Source: JBBDWK01 sp040902885
Lineage (GTDB): Bacteria > Acidobacteriota > Terriglobia > Bryobacterales > Bryobacteraceae
Length of the DNA stretch: 51,725 nt
Direction: 5' to 3'
NCBI GenBank assembly: GCA_040902885.1
Contig: JBBDWK010000003.1
Span: forward strand, 1-51,725
How positions within the stretch are numbered: the first letter of the stretch is position 1; each line of letters opens with the position of its first letter. The translations under genes and the position numbers were made by a program. This document shows positions 1 through 7,474 of this stretch, piece by piece. Under the pieces are notes generated by a model. The model was not told the origin of the DNA. It saw only the letters and a program-made list of their open reading frames with translations, and ran no database searches.

Positions 1-825
1 GGCCCGCTGGGTGAAGCTGGCGGTACAGGAGTTGGAATTCACCATCAGCTTGGACACGGCGTCCACCAGCCACTCGGGCATCACACCGTAGCCCATCCGC
101 CAGCCGGTCATGGCATAAGTCTTCGAGAAGCCGTCCAGGATGACGGTCTTTTCGAGCATTCCGGGCAGGCTGGCGATGGACACCGGCGGCTCGCCGTAAT
201 AGATCCGGGAATAGATTTCATCGGAGAGCACGATCAAGTCGCGGTTGCGCACCATCCCGGCGATGGCTTCGATATCCTCGCGCGGGATCGCGCCGCCCGT
301 GGGATTCTGCGGCGAGTTCAGAATCAGCATCCGCGTGCGGTCGCTCAGCCGGTCCTTCAGCAGATTCAGATCGAAGGAGAATCCCCGGCTTTCGACCAGC
401 GGAATGGGAACCGGCGTCGCGCCCAGAAATCCGATCATGGATTCATAGATCGGGAAGCCAGGGTTGGGGTAGATCACCTCATCGCCCGGCTCGAGCAGAG
501 CCAGCATCGGGAAAAAGATAATGGGCTTGCCGCCAGGAACGATGGAGACGTTTTGCGGGCCCACGCGGATGCCGCGCGTTTCGGCGACATGCTCCGCCAC
601 GGCTTCGCGCAGCTCCGGGTAGCCTTGGGTCGGCCCGTAATGCGTCCAGCCCTCGTCCAGCGCCTGCTTGGCCGCGTCCACGATGTGCTGGGGCGTGGGA
701 AAATCCGGCTCCCCGATCTCCAGGTGAATCACGTCGCGCCCCTGGGCTTCCAGAGCCCGCGCGCGCACAAGCACCTCGAACGCGGACTCCACCAGAATCC
801 GCTCCATCCGTCCGGCCAGCTTCAT
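1..825 (-). CDS. Pyridoxal-phosphate aminotransferase, class I/II (C-terminus cut by window edge)
   Basis: This is the N-terminal 275 residues of a fold-type I PLP aminotransferase of the aspartate aminotransferase I-gamma type. Visible landmarks are the substrate-loop EIGEPDFPTP (about 37-46), the NPTGG turn (174-178), the cofactor-contacting SDEIYSRIYYGE (201-212), and SKTYAMTGWRMGY with Schiff-base Lys235. Family members are about 390 residues long, so roughly 115 residues, including the C-terminal carboxylate-binding Arg, lie outside the window. The exact amino-acid substrate therefore cannot be judged. The ATG at 825 overlaps the stop of the upstream OB-fold gene by 4 bases (ATGA), so the gene is probably translationally coupled to the thiolase/OB-fold pair. 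That suggests a catabolic or acyl-CoA context, but this is inference. Confidence 0.93.
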   Translation of the reverse strand, partial: MKLAGRMERILVESAFEVLVRARALEAQGRDVIHLEIGEPDFPTPQHIVDAAKQALDEGWTHYGPTQGYPELREAVAEHVAETRGIRVGPQNVSIVPGGKPIIFFPMLALLEPGDEVIYPNPGFPIYESMIGFLGATPVPIPLVESRGFSFDLNLLKDRLSDRTRMLILNSPQNPTGGAIPREDIEAIAGMVRNRDLIVLSDEIYSRIYYGEPPVSIASLPGMLEKTVILDGFSKTYAMTGWRMGYGVMPEWLVDAVSKLMVNSNSCTASFTQRA

Positions 826-1028
826 TCCTGTTTCCTGAAAAAGGGAACCTCGTCCCGGGATTCCACCAGCACCACCCGGTCATCAATCTTAACGCGCTCG
901 CCCAGAATCCGCCCGGTGACCCTTTGGCCATCCTCCAGGGTCACGATGGCGACCTGATACGGAGCATCCTGCTCGAACGCAGCCGGCGCCGCGTATACCA
1001 CGGTTTCCGTGTAGACTGCGCCGGTCAT
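822..1028 (-). CDS. Short OB-fold DUF35-like protein (thiolase partner)
   Basis: This is a 68-residue protein whose pattern (YQVAIVTLEDGQRVTGRI, then VKIDDRVVLV, ending EVPFF) matches the C-terminal OB-fold of DUF35 acyl-CoA-associated proteins. Typical DUF35 proteins are about 130 residues and carry a rubredoxin-like four-Cys zinc ribbon before the OB-fold. Here there is no Cys at all, so only the OB half is present. It begins at an ATG overlapping the thiolase stop by 4 bases, and its own stop overlaps the aminotransferase start by 4 bases. DUF35 proteins commonly pair with SCP2-type thiolases, which fits this location. A role as a stabilising subunit of the neighbouring thiolase is inferred. 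Confidence 0.8.
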   Translation of the reverse strand: MTGAVYTETVVYAAPAAFEQDAPYQVAIVTLEDGQRVTGRILGERVKIDDRVVLVESRDEVPFFRKQE

Positions 1029-2185
1029 GCTTCTCCCAGGATGGTCACCACGCAGGTCGCCCCCGATCCTCCCAGGTTCTGGGCCAAGCCGAGCGAATGA
1101 CGCTCCAGTTGCAGATCCCCGGCCTCGCACCGGATCTGGGAAACGATATCGCAAATCTGTGCCACGCCGGTGGCTCCCACCGGATGCCCCTTGGACTTGA
1201 GGCCCCCGCTGGCGTTCACCGGCAGCGAGCCGTCCCTGGCGGTGCGGCCTTCGGCTGAAAACGGCCCGCCCTCCCCGCGCCGGACGAAGCCCAGATCTTC
1301 GAGAGCGACGATCTCGGCAATGGTGAAGCAGTCGTGCAGCTCGGCGAACTGGATATCGGAAGGCCCAACGCCCGCCATTTGATACGCCTTCCGCGCCGCC
1401 GCGCGCACGGCGGGAAACGTGGTGATGTCTTCTTTCTGGTCGAGCGCCACGAAATCGGAGGCCTGCGCCACACCGAGGATTCGCACCGGCCGGTCCGTGA
1501 ACTCGCCCGCCCTTTCGAGCGGCGCAAGCAGCACGGCGGCCGCTCCGTCGCTCACCAAAGAGCAGTCGTAGATCGTCAGCGGATCGGCCACGGGTTTGCC
1601 GGCGAGCGCCTGCTCCATGGTGATGGGCTTGCGCAGGTGCGCGTACGGGTTCAGCGCTCCGTTGGCGTGGTTCTTCACCGCCACCGCGGCCAAGTGCTCG
1701 CGCTTCGTGCCGAAGTCGTGCATATGGCGGCGGGCGATCATGGCGAACAGGGAGGGGAAGGTGGAACCGGCCCGGATCTCCCCTGCACAGTCGCCGGCCG
1801 CCGCCAGAATTTCGGTCACCCGGGGGGTTGGCTGGGAGGTCATCTTCTCGACGCCCGCAACCAGCACAACGTCGTTCAGTCCCGCCGCAACGCTAGAGAA
1901 GGCGTGGTAGAAGGCGGAACCGCTCGACGCGCAGGCGGCTTCGAAGCGCGTGGAGGGAACGCCCGCAATCCCCAAGGCGGAGGAGATGTAGGGCGCCAGG
2001 TGATTCTGCCCGACGAAGGAAGGGCCCGCGAAGTTGCCGAGGCAGAAAGCCTCCACCTGCTCGGGTTTAATGTTCCCGTTTTGCAAGCACTTCCGGCCGG
2101 CCTCCACGGCCAGAGCGCGCAGGTCGCGCCCGGTCAGGGAACCGAACGGGGTTTTCCCGGTCCCGATCACCGCCACGGGTCTCAT
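1025..2185 (-). CDS. SCP2/SCPx-type thiolase (acetyl-CoA acetyltransferase family)
   Basis: This 386-residue non-classical thiolase has the expected full length. The nucleophile loop is EAACASSGSA with Cys85. The SCP2-type HDCF motif occurs in AELHDCFTIAE, and the C-terminal GGLKSKGHPVGATG carries catalytic His334. Such enzymes perform thiolytic cleavage or Claisen condensation of acyl-CoA, and many work with a DUF35 OB-fold protein, which follows here with a 4-base overlap. Whether it acts in beta-oxidation, sterol side-chain-like degradation or synthesis cannot be told from sequence. The ATG at 2185 is preceded at 6 nt by TAAGAT, so a leaderless message is possible. The gene is divergent from the ECF sigma factor. 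Confidence 0.92.
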   Translation of the reverse strand: MRPVAVIGTGKTPFGSLTGRDLRALAVEAGRKCLQNGNIKPEQVEAFCLGNFAGPSFVGQNHLAPYISSALGIAGVPSTRFEAACASSGSAFYHAFSSVAAGLNDVVLVAGVEKMTSQPTPRVTEILAAAGDCAGEIRAGSTFPSLFAMIARRHMHDFGTKREHLAAVAVKNHANGALNPYAHLRKPITMEQALAGKPVADPLTIYDCSLVSDGAAAVLLAPLERAGEFTDRPVRILGVAQASDFVALDQKEDITTFPAVRAAARKAYQMAGVGPSDIQFAELHDCFTIAEIVALEDLGFVRRGEGGPFSAEGRTARDGSLPVNASGGLKSKGHPVGATGVAQICDIVSQIRCEAGDLQLERHSLGLAQNLGGSGATCVVTILGEA

Positions 2186-2191
2186 GTCTTA

Positions 2192-2197
2192 ATCTTA
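2192..2197 (-). promoter_or_regulatory. Candidate -10 element for the thiolase gene (leaderless)
   Basis: The minus strand reads TAAGAT followed by exactly 6 nt and then the thiolase ATG, so transcription would start at the start codon. No convincing -35 hexamer is visible. The same arrangement recurs before several other genes in this window, which is the main support. Confidence 0.35.
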
Positions 2198-2224
2198 GCT
2201 CCGTCCGGATTTGGGTTCTTCCGT

Positions 2225-2230
2225 TACAAT
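2225..2230 (+). promoter_or_regulatory. Candidate -10 element for the ECF sigma factor operon
   Basis: TACAAT (5 of 6 matches to the -10 consensus) lies in the 102-bp gap between the divergent thiolase and sigma factor genes. No -35 TTGACA-like hexamer is present at the proper distance. The 5' leader would be about 50 nt. Confidence 0.25.
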
Positions 2231-2287
2231 AAATCGAGATCGTAAAAATTCGACTCCACGTTTTGCCTGTGGTGGCGTCATTTCGTT

Positions 2288-2842
2288 GTGGGGTCCAGTG
2301 TCGCAATCAGCGAGATGCGCGAACGAGCCCTTTCTACTGTCGATGAGCATCCGGACCGGCGAAACCGCTTTTTCTCCGAGAACTTACGCCGTATCTATCT
2401 TCTGATCTATCGTATCGTCGGCAATGAGGCCGACGCGCAGGACCTTACCCAGGAGGCCTTCATCAAAGCCCTTCAGAAGGAAGAACAGCTCAAGGACGAG
2501 CAAAAGGCGGCGCACTGGCTGTCGCGCATCGCAACCAACACTGCGCTGGACTTTCTGCGGCGGCACGGGCGCGTCAGTTTCTGCGAGATCGACGAGGCTC
2601 CCGAGGCCGATTCGGAAACGCCCGAAGAGATCTTGCTGCGAAACGAGCATGCAGGCTACCTGGAAGACGGCCTGCGGCTGCTGAGCCCGCGCGAGCGAAC
2701 GGCGCTCCTGCTGCGGGATATAGAGGGATTGCCCGCCGAAGAGGTGGCCCGGCACCTGAATTGCTCCAAGGCCACGGTGCGTTCCCACATCGCGAACGCG
2801 CGCGTTAAGTTCCGGCGGTACATGGAAAGGAGGGCGCGGTGA
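2288..2842 (+). CDS. ECF-type RNA polymerase sigma factor (sigma-70 family)
   Basis: This 184-residue extracytoplasmic-function sigma factor has sigma region 2 at about residues 38-100 (NEADAQDLTQEAFIKALQ is the -10 recognition and core-binding stretch). Sigma region 4 is at about 128-180 (LSPRERTALLLRDIEGL, then a helix-turn-helix with the SKATVRSHIANARVKFR recognition helix). The reading frame opens with GTG at 2288; an in-frame ATG at 2315 is an alternative, and neither has a clear Shine-Dalgarno site. Its stop overlaps the GTG of the anti-sigma gene (GTGA), a classic sigma/anti-sigma pair. The regulon is unknown. The exported protein encoded next may be linked to it. Confidence 0.93.
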   Translation: MGSSVAISEMRERALSTVDEHPDRRNRFFSENLRRIYLLIYRIVGNEADAQDLTQEAFIKALQKEEQLKDEQKAAHWLSRIATNTALDFLRRHGRVSFCEIDEAPEADSETPEEILLRNEHAGYLEDGLRLLSPRERTALLLRDIEGLPAEEVARHLNCSKATVRSHIANARVKFRRYMERRAR

Positions 2843-3438
2843 GCGAGCATCCGAGTGAAGCGCGCCTGGCGCTTTTCGCTGGCGGAGAACTGGGACGTTT
2901 TGCCCATTGGCGCATTGCCCGCCACGTCTCCACGTGCCCGCACTGCGGGCGAACATTCGCGGCGTTTTCGGAGATCCGGAGCGCGATGGGGCTGCTGGCG
3001 GAGAGGGATGCCGCCCCCCCGAGCTGGGACCGGCTGGCTGCCGAAATGAAGGCCAACATCCGGCTGGGATTGGAAGCCGGGGAATGCGTGGCGTTGGACG
3101 AGGCCGCCCCCGAATTCGATAGCGGACTTGCCTCCAGGCGATACCGCGCCATGGTGGCGTCGGCCTGCGCCGCAGCCCTGCTGGTGACGGCTATGTGGCT
3201 CCATCCGATTGAACCGCACGCCCTCAAGACTGCCCGGCCGGCGGCCCTCCCGGAAGGGGTATTTCTCGCGGCATCGGGCGGGGGGATCGATTTGAACGAC
3301 GGCGGAAGCGTGCTGAGCTTGCGGCACAACGCCGCCGGCGAGGTGACGGTTTCGGTGGGCGCCCAAGGCTCGGTCCGCGCGCGCTTTGTGGACTCGGAGA
3401 CGGGCTACGTAACCATCAATAACGTTTATGCGGAGTAA
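2839..3438 (+). CDS. Anti-sigma factor with zinc-binding (ZAS) motif
   Basis: This 199-residue protein has an N-terminal ZAS zinc-finger motif, His29-x3-Cys33-x2-Cys36, in HVSTCPHC. A linker follows, then one membrane segment at about 104-121 (MVASACAAALLVTAMWLH) and an 80-residue domain that is probably periplasmic. This is the layout of membrane-bound anti-sigma factors that hold the ECF sigma factor inactive through the cytoplasmic zinc helix bundle. The GTG start overlaps the sigma stop by 4 bases. The 3' end overlaps the next gene by 11 bases, so all three are probably made from one message. The signal sensed by the C-terminal domain is unknown. Confidence 0.88.
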   Translation: MSEHPSEARLALFAGGELGRFAHWRIARHVSTCPHCGRTFAAFSEIRSAMGLLAERDAAPPSWDRLAAEMKANIRLGLEAGECVALDEAAPEFDSGLASRRYRAMVASACAAALLVTAMWLHPIEPHALKTARPAALPEGVFLAASGGGIDLNDGGSVLSLRHNAAGEVTVSVGAQGSVRARFVDSETGYVTINNVYAE

Positions 3439-4588
3439 AATCATGCTCGGTCTGGCGCTGCTCGCGGCCCTCCTGGGGGCGCAGCAGGGCCCGCTCGATC
3501 CGCGCAGCTCCATCAAGATCGACCTTCCGGCGGATTCTCCGCTGTCGCTGGTCTCGGCGGACGTGGGCGAATCGCGAGCCACTGCGCGGGGCGGCGCAGC
3601 GGTTCTCGACCTCCACATGATGCTCACGCTCCGCAACTCCGGCTCTCAGAACGTCCGGGCCATCACCCTGCTGGTGCTGGCGCAGGAAGTGACCGCGGGC
3701 GGAAAGGCTTCCGTAACCGCTCCCAGCTTGAGCGTGGGTCCGGGCGAGGTGTTTCCGGTGCGCGTCGACTTGCGGCTCCTGCGGCCGCTGCAACCTGCCC
3801 TCGCCGCTGGCGGGCCGCTCGTGCAGGTGCGGCTGGACGGGGTTCTGTTCGAGGATTTCTCCTTCTACGGTCCGAACCGGCTGAACTCGCGCCGCGCCAT
3901 GACGGTTTGGGAGACCGAAGCCGAGCGCGACCGCCGTTATTTCAAGTCCGTGCTGGCTGAGCACGGCCCGCGGGGTTTGCAGCGCGAGGCGCTGGACAGC
4001 CTCGCCCGCCAGGCGGCGCGTCCGCGCGTGAACGTGCAGGTGGTTCGCTCCGGTCGCGCGGTTTCCTCCGCCGTGGCCGATACCGCGCGCAGCGAGCGGC
4101 CCGTTCAATTTGCCTTTCTCCGTTTTCCCGATTCGCCCCTCGATCCCCTGTCCGGACGCGCCCGGATCTCGGGCAATGAGGCGCGTGCTCCGCGCATCGC
4201 CGTCCGCAACCGGTCCTCCCGTCCGATACGCTATTTCGAGATCGGCTGGATTGTGCGGGACACGGAGGGTCGTGAATTCCTGGCAGCCTCCATTCCGGCC
4301 TCCATCGGCGGGAAGGACTTGGCTCCGGGCGAAGAGGGGCAGGCGCTCGAGGATACGGCCTTGCGCTTTTCGGGGGGCCAAGGAACCGCGATTGGCGTCT
4401 CTTCCATGACCGGATTCGTCAGCCAGGCGGAGTATGCGGATGGCAAGATCTGGATTCCCGATCGTCCTTCTTTAACCGGCGCCGGGCTTCTGGATGTGCT
4501 CGCGCCGTCCGCTGAAGAGCAGCGCCTGACGAGCATCTACCACAACAAGGGCCTGGAGGCGCTGATTGAAGAACTGAAGAAGTTTTAG
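3428..4588 (+). CDS. Secreted protein of unknown function in sigma/anti-sigma operon
   Basis: This 386-residue protein begins with a Sec signal peptide (MRSKIMLGLALLAALLGAQQ, cleavage likely near residue 18). I do not recognise a catalytic domain. The sequence is rich in beta-strand patterns, with two stretches (about 55-125 and about 240-330) that resemble immunoglobulin-like or Oar-type surface domains, and a C-terminal helix. It overlaps the end of the anti-sigma gene by 11 bases, which implies coexpression with the ECF system. It might be the envelope effector or a sensor partner of the anti-sigma factor. That is inference from position only. Confidence 0.8.
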   Translation: MRSKIMLGLALLAALLGAQQGPLDPRSSIKIDLPADSPLSLVSADVGESRATARGGAAVLDLHMMLTLRNSGSQNVRAITLLVLAQEVTAGGKASVTAPSLSVGPGEVFPVRVDLRLLRPLQPALAAGGPLVQVRLDGVLFEDFSFYGPNRLNSRRAMTVWETEAERDRRYFKSVLAEHGPRGLQREALDSLARQAARPRVNVQVVRSGRAVSSAVADTARSERPVQFAFLRFPDSPLDPLSGRARISGNEARAPRIAVRNRSSRPIRYFEIGWIVRDTEGREFLAASIPASIGGKDLAPGEEGQALEDTALRFSGGQGTAIGVSSMTGFVSQAEYADGKIWIPDRPSLTGAGLLDVLAPSAEEQRLTSIYHNKGLEALIEELKKF

Positions 4589-4594
4589 GTACAA
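4589..4594 (+). promoter_or_regulatory. Candidate -10 element before the 83-residue protein gene
   Basis: TACAAT starts at the last base of the preceding stop codon and ends 13 nt before the ATG at 4608. It matches the -10 consensus at 5 of 6 positions and has no clear -35. It could give the small gene its own short-leader transcript. Confidence 0.3.
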
Positions 4595-4607
4595 TGCCGC
4601 CAAGGCC

Positions 4608-4859
4608 ATGACAGCGAGCGCAGCAAAAGATCCTCAACGAGCCATCGGGCGGGCTCCCGAAACTTTGACCCTGGAGGAACGCTTCGCGCTGGTGGGCAAA
4701 TATATCGCGCTTGAGGTTTACAGCCCGGCAACATTGCCGCTGCGGCGCATCGAGGCGATCGGGGACTCGGTAGCCGAGTGTGTCCGGCAACTCGAGTCGC
4801 GCGGGCTCGATGCGGAAAATTTCGAGTTCACGCGGCTGTACTGGCCCTACGCGGTCTAA
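4608..4859 (+). CDS. Small protein of unknown function (83 aa)
   Basis: This short soluble protein has no Cys, no signal peptide and no membrane segment. Its N-terminal third is polar, followed by LTLEERFALVGKYIALEVYSP and a predicted helix carrying a run of acidic and basic residues, ending in LYWPYAV. I do not recognise the family. Coding character is supported by codon use like its neighbours and by a TACAAT element 13 nt upstream. It is the last plus-strand gene before a convergent minus-strand gene. Confidence 0.65.
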   Translation: MTASAAKDPQRAIGRAPETLTLEERFALVGKYIALEVYSPATLPLRRIEAIGDSVAECVRQLESRGLDAENFEFTRLYWPYAV

Positions 4860-4864
4860 TTTTA

Positions 4865-4893
4865 ACCGCCGAGGCGCAGAGACGCCGAGAAAA
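4865..4893. repeat. Short GC-rich imperfect repeat between convergent genes
   Basis: The 39-bp gap between two convergent genes holds GAGGCGCA, GAGACGCC and GAGAAAAT as imperfect 8-base units in tandem. GGCG and CGCC can also pair around a 6-nt loop. Similar gaggcgcagagacg-type strings are, from memory, scattered in intergenic regions of Acidobacteria and related phyla. It could be a dispersed repeat or a weak bidirectional terminator. Confidence 0.35.
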
Positions 4894-4898
4894 TCTTA

Positions 4899-5237
4899 CT
4901 ACCGCTTTCGCTCCGGCCGCACAACGATGTCCAGCGCGTGGTTTGCCTGGTCCTTCGTCACGAAGCGGACGGTAGCCCGGGCTTTGGCTTCCGGCTTGCC
5001 TTCGATGCGGGTTTCGGAGGTAATCGCAAAAGTGCGGGTATCATGCTTCTGGCCGAGGCCCATGCGGGTCACGGTGATCTGGCTGACGGAAATATCCAGA
5101 ATGCTGCCCGAAAAAAATCGCGGAGGCTTGGGAGCCTCAGCCGGTTTGTCCTGCGCTCGGCTCACCCCGCAGATCAGAGATGTAAAGAGCACGCAGCTCG
5201 AAAGATAGACGTATAGCTTGGATACCCCGTCCGGCAC
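4899..5237 (-). CDS. Small exported beta-rich protein (DUF5666-like)
   Basis: This 112-residue protein has an N-terminal signal peptide (hydrophobic stretch about 8-26, ending CGVSRAQ). The mature part, GSILDISVSQITVTRMG, then FAITSETRIEGKPEAKARATVRFV and a VRPERKR tail, resembles the DUF5666/OB-like fold seen in small periplasmic proteins. The start is a GTG at 5237; the family is not assigned firmly. It is transcribed in the same direction as the two-component genes but lies downstream of the histidine kinase with a 60-bp gap, so it may be a separate unit. Confidence 0.7.
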   Translation of the reverse strand: MPDGVSKLYVYLSSCVLFTSLICGVSRAQDKPAEAPKPPRFFSGSILDISVSQITVTRMGLGQKHDTRTFAITSETRIEGKPEAKARATVRFVTKDQANHALDIVVRPERKR

Positions 5238-5297
5238 CCTACAAGCTTATTCCAGCAACCATGAACAGACGCGGTAAGTGCAATTAAATTACGTTCA

Positions 5298-6752
5298 CTA
5301 CGCTGAAACCAGGGCGGGTTTGGCGTACCCGGCGGACGCCGGCGCGGGCAGAGAGACCCGGAAGCAGGCGCCTTTTCCGGAAGCGCTTTCGACGGTCACC
5401 TTGCCACGGTGAGCTTTGACAATCCACGCCACGAAGCTAAGTCCCAGACCCAGACCCTTTTCCGGACCGGTCTCGTTGGAGCGAACGCGATAGAAGCGGT
5501 CGAAGATATGCGGCAGGTGCTCCGGTGGAATGCCGCATCCTGTGTCCTTCACGGCGATCTCGACGGTTCCGGCTCTGGCCCTCAGCTCGACTCGTATCTC
5601 GCCTCCTGAAGGCGTGAACTTGATGGCATTGGATAGAAGATTGGAGAACATGCGCTCCATCTGAATGCGGTCCGCTTCCACCAGGCATTCCCGCGGAAGA
5701 TCTCCGACGAGGCGCACGTTGGCCTCTTCGGCGGGAATCTCAAACTGGTCGATGGTCTCCCGCAGGAGCGCGGCAAGATCGAGCGCAACGGGCTGCAGGG
5801 CGAGTTGCCCGGATTCGGCCTGGGAGAGAAGCAGCAACGCGCGGACGATCTGCGACAGACGCTCGATGGCCTGCAGGGAATTGACTGCCGCCTCCCGGTA
5901 TTGCTCGGGCGTCGCCGCCGTCAACAGAGCCACTTCAAGCTGGCCGCGGATCACCGTAATGGGAGTGCGCAGCTCGTGCGAGACGTCGGTCGAAAACTGC
6001 CGCGCTTGCTGGAAGGACCTCTCCAGCCGTTCGATCATGCGATTGAAGGTATCGATCAGATGGTCCAGCTCATCGCCCGCTCCGCGTCCGGGGATGCGCA
6101 AGCTGAGGTTGGAGCCCGAAATGCGCTCCGCGGTGCGGGCAACGTGGATTACCGGACTGAGCGCCCGCCCGGCTAGCAGCCACCCCAGCACACACCCCGC
6201 CACGATCACGGCGGGTGTGATGACCAGATAGGCAAAGGTGAACTGGTCCAGCACCGTGCGCTGGTCTCTCAGCGACCGGCCGATGGCAAGAAAATACGGC
6301 TGGCGCTTCCGCTCGTCGTACATTCGGCCCGCGCGAATCAGGAAAGGCACTCCCTCGCCGGTGGTCTTGATGCGCCAAACCGGACCCGAGCCGTTCAGGA
6401 TGGCGGCCACTTCCTCCGGCGAGTCGGCGCCTAGCGACCGGTAGATGTCGGACGACTGAAGCACTTTGCCATTGGGGTCCGCCAGCACGTAAACCCGCCG
6501 CAGGCGCTCCACGGTGTACGATTCGTCCGGGTCGCTGCGGTCAAAGAACCAGACCGGGCCTTTGGCCTCGATGCGCAGGTAGCCTTTGATGGCGCCCCAC
6601 TCGTGTTCGAGCACCTCGCGGACCTGCGAGTCCAGGCTCGACTCCAGGGTGTGGCGGAAGGCGGCGCCAACGCCGCCCAGCAGAAGAGCGAGAAACAGCG
6701 CGTAGCTGACCGTAAGGCGAAAGCGAAGACCCCTCGTCCAGCGGCGGCGCAC
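5298..6752 (-). CDS. Sensor histidine kinase with HAMP domain
   Basis: This is an OmpR-class two-component kinase of 484 residues. It has a first membrane segment at about 11-32, a periplasmic sensor region of about 140 residues, and a second membrane segment at about 174-194. HAMP follows (about 195-248), then HisKA with phospho-acceptor His259 in VSHELRTPI. The N box is LLSNAIKFTPSGG, G1 is DTGCGIP, the F box is FDRFYRV and G2 is GLGLGLS. I chose the GTG at 6752, one base past the response-regulator stop; an in-frame upstream start at 6800 would overlap the regulator by 47 bases. It is the partner of the regulator just upstream. Metal or envelope stress is a common theme for this subfamily, but the signal is not evident here. 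Confidence 0.92.
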   Translation of the reverse strand: MRRRWTRGLRFRLTVSYALFLALLLGGVGAAFRHTLESSLDSQVREVLEHEWGAIKGYLRIEAKGPVWFFDRSDPDESYTVERLRRVYVLADPNGKVLQSSDIYRSLGADSPEEVAAILNGSGPVWRIKTTGEGVPFLIRAGRMYDERKRQPYFLAIGRSLRDQRTVLDQFTFAYLVITPAVIVAGCVLGWLLAGRALSPVIHVARTAERISGSNLSLRIPGRGAGDELDHLIDTFNRMIERLERSFQQARQFSTDVSHELRTPITVIRGQLEVALLTAATPEQYREAAVNSLQAIERLSQIVRALLLLSQAESGQLALQPVALDLAALLRETIDQFEIPAEEANVRLVGDLPRECLVEADRIQMERMFSNLLSNAIKFTPSGGEIRVELRARAGTVEIAVKDTGCGIPPEHLPHIFDRFYRVRSNETGPEKGLGLGLSFVAWIVKAHRGKVTVESASGKGACFRVSLPAPASAGYAKPALVSA

Positions 6753-6753
6753 G

Positions 6754-7458
6754 TTATGCCCTTTGCTCGACAAGCTCCGCCGGCGATTCGCCGGGCGCAT
6801 CCACCATGTAACCGATGCCGCGTACCGTCTGGATCAGCTTTCGGGGCCAGGCATCGTCGATCTTGCTGCGCAGATGGCGGATATAGACGTCCACGATGTT
6901 CGTAAGCCCGTCGTAGTCCATGTCCCAGACATGCTCCACGATCATGGTGCGGCTCAACGGCCGGCCCTTGTTGCGCATAAGGTATTCGAGAATGCCGAAT
7001 TCTTTGGGCGCGAGGTCGATGGCCTCGCCCGCGCGGGTAACCCTGCGCCGCACACAGTCCAGTACCAGATCCCCGACCTGCAGCTTCTCTGGCGCGGGCT
7101 GCCCCCGCCGGAGAAGGGCGCGCGTCCTTGCCAGAAGCTCCACGAAGGCGAACGGTTTTACCAGGTAATCGTCGGCGCCCTGCTCCAGGCCGCGCACGCG
7201 CTCCTCCACCTCGTCTCTCGCGCTCAGAATCAGAACGGGCGGACCTACTTTGCGCGAGCGGACGCGCTCGAGAACCCTCAATCCGTCCATATCCGGCAAC
7301 ATCAGATCCAGAATGATCAGGTCGTAATCGGTCGCGCCGGTGAACTCGACGGCGCTCTGGCCGTCTCCCGCCATATCCACGGCGTAGCCGGCGCCCGCCA
7401 GACCCCTGGACAGGAAATCCGCGATCTTTTTCTCGTCCTCAACCACTAAAATACGCAT
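6754..7458 (-). CDS. OmpR/PhoB-family response regulator
   Basis: This is a 234-residue two-component regulator. The receiver domain (1-118) has the acidic pocket EDE at 7-9, phospho-acceptor Asp51 in LIILDLMLPDMDG, and Lys101 in YLVKPF. The winged-helix DNA-binding domain is at about 128-222 (APKEFGILEYLM, recognition region NIVDVYIRHLRSKID, wing TVRGIGYMV). It resembles the CusR/CopR branch. It lies 16 bp downstream of the enolase-superfamily gene and one base before the kinase, so the pair may be cotranscribed with the dehydrogenase cluster that it could regulate. This last point is inference. Confidence 0.93.
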   Translation of the reverse strand: MRILVVEDEKKIADFLSRGLAGAGYAVDMAGDGQSAVEFTGATDYDLIILDLMLPDMDGLRVLERVRSRKVGPPVLILSARDEVEERVRGLEQGADDYLVKPFAFVELLARTRALLRRGQPAPEKLQVGDLVLDCVRRRVTRAGEAIDLAPKEFGILEYLMRNKGRPLSRTMIVEHVWDMDYDGLTNIVDVYIRHLRSKIDDAWPRKLIQTVRGIGYMVDAPGESPAELVEQRA

Positions 7459-7474
7459 ACGTTTTCAGGCTGTC

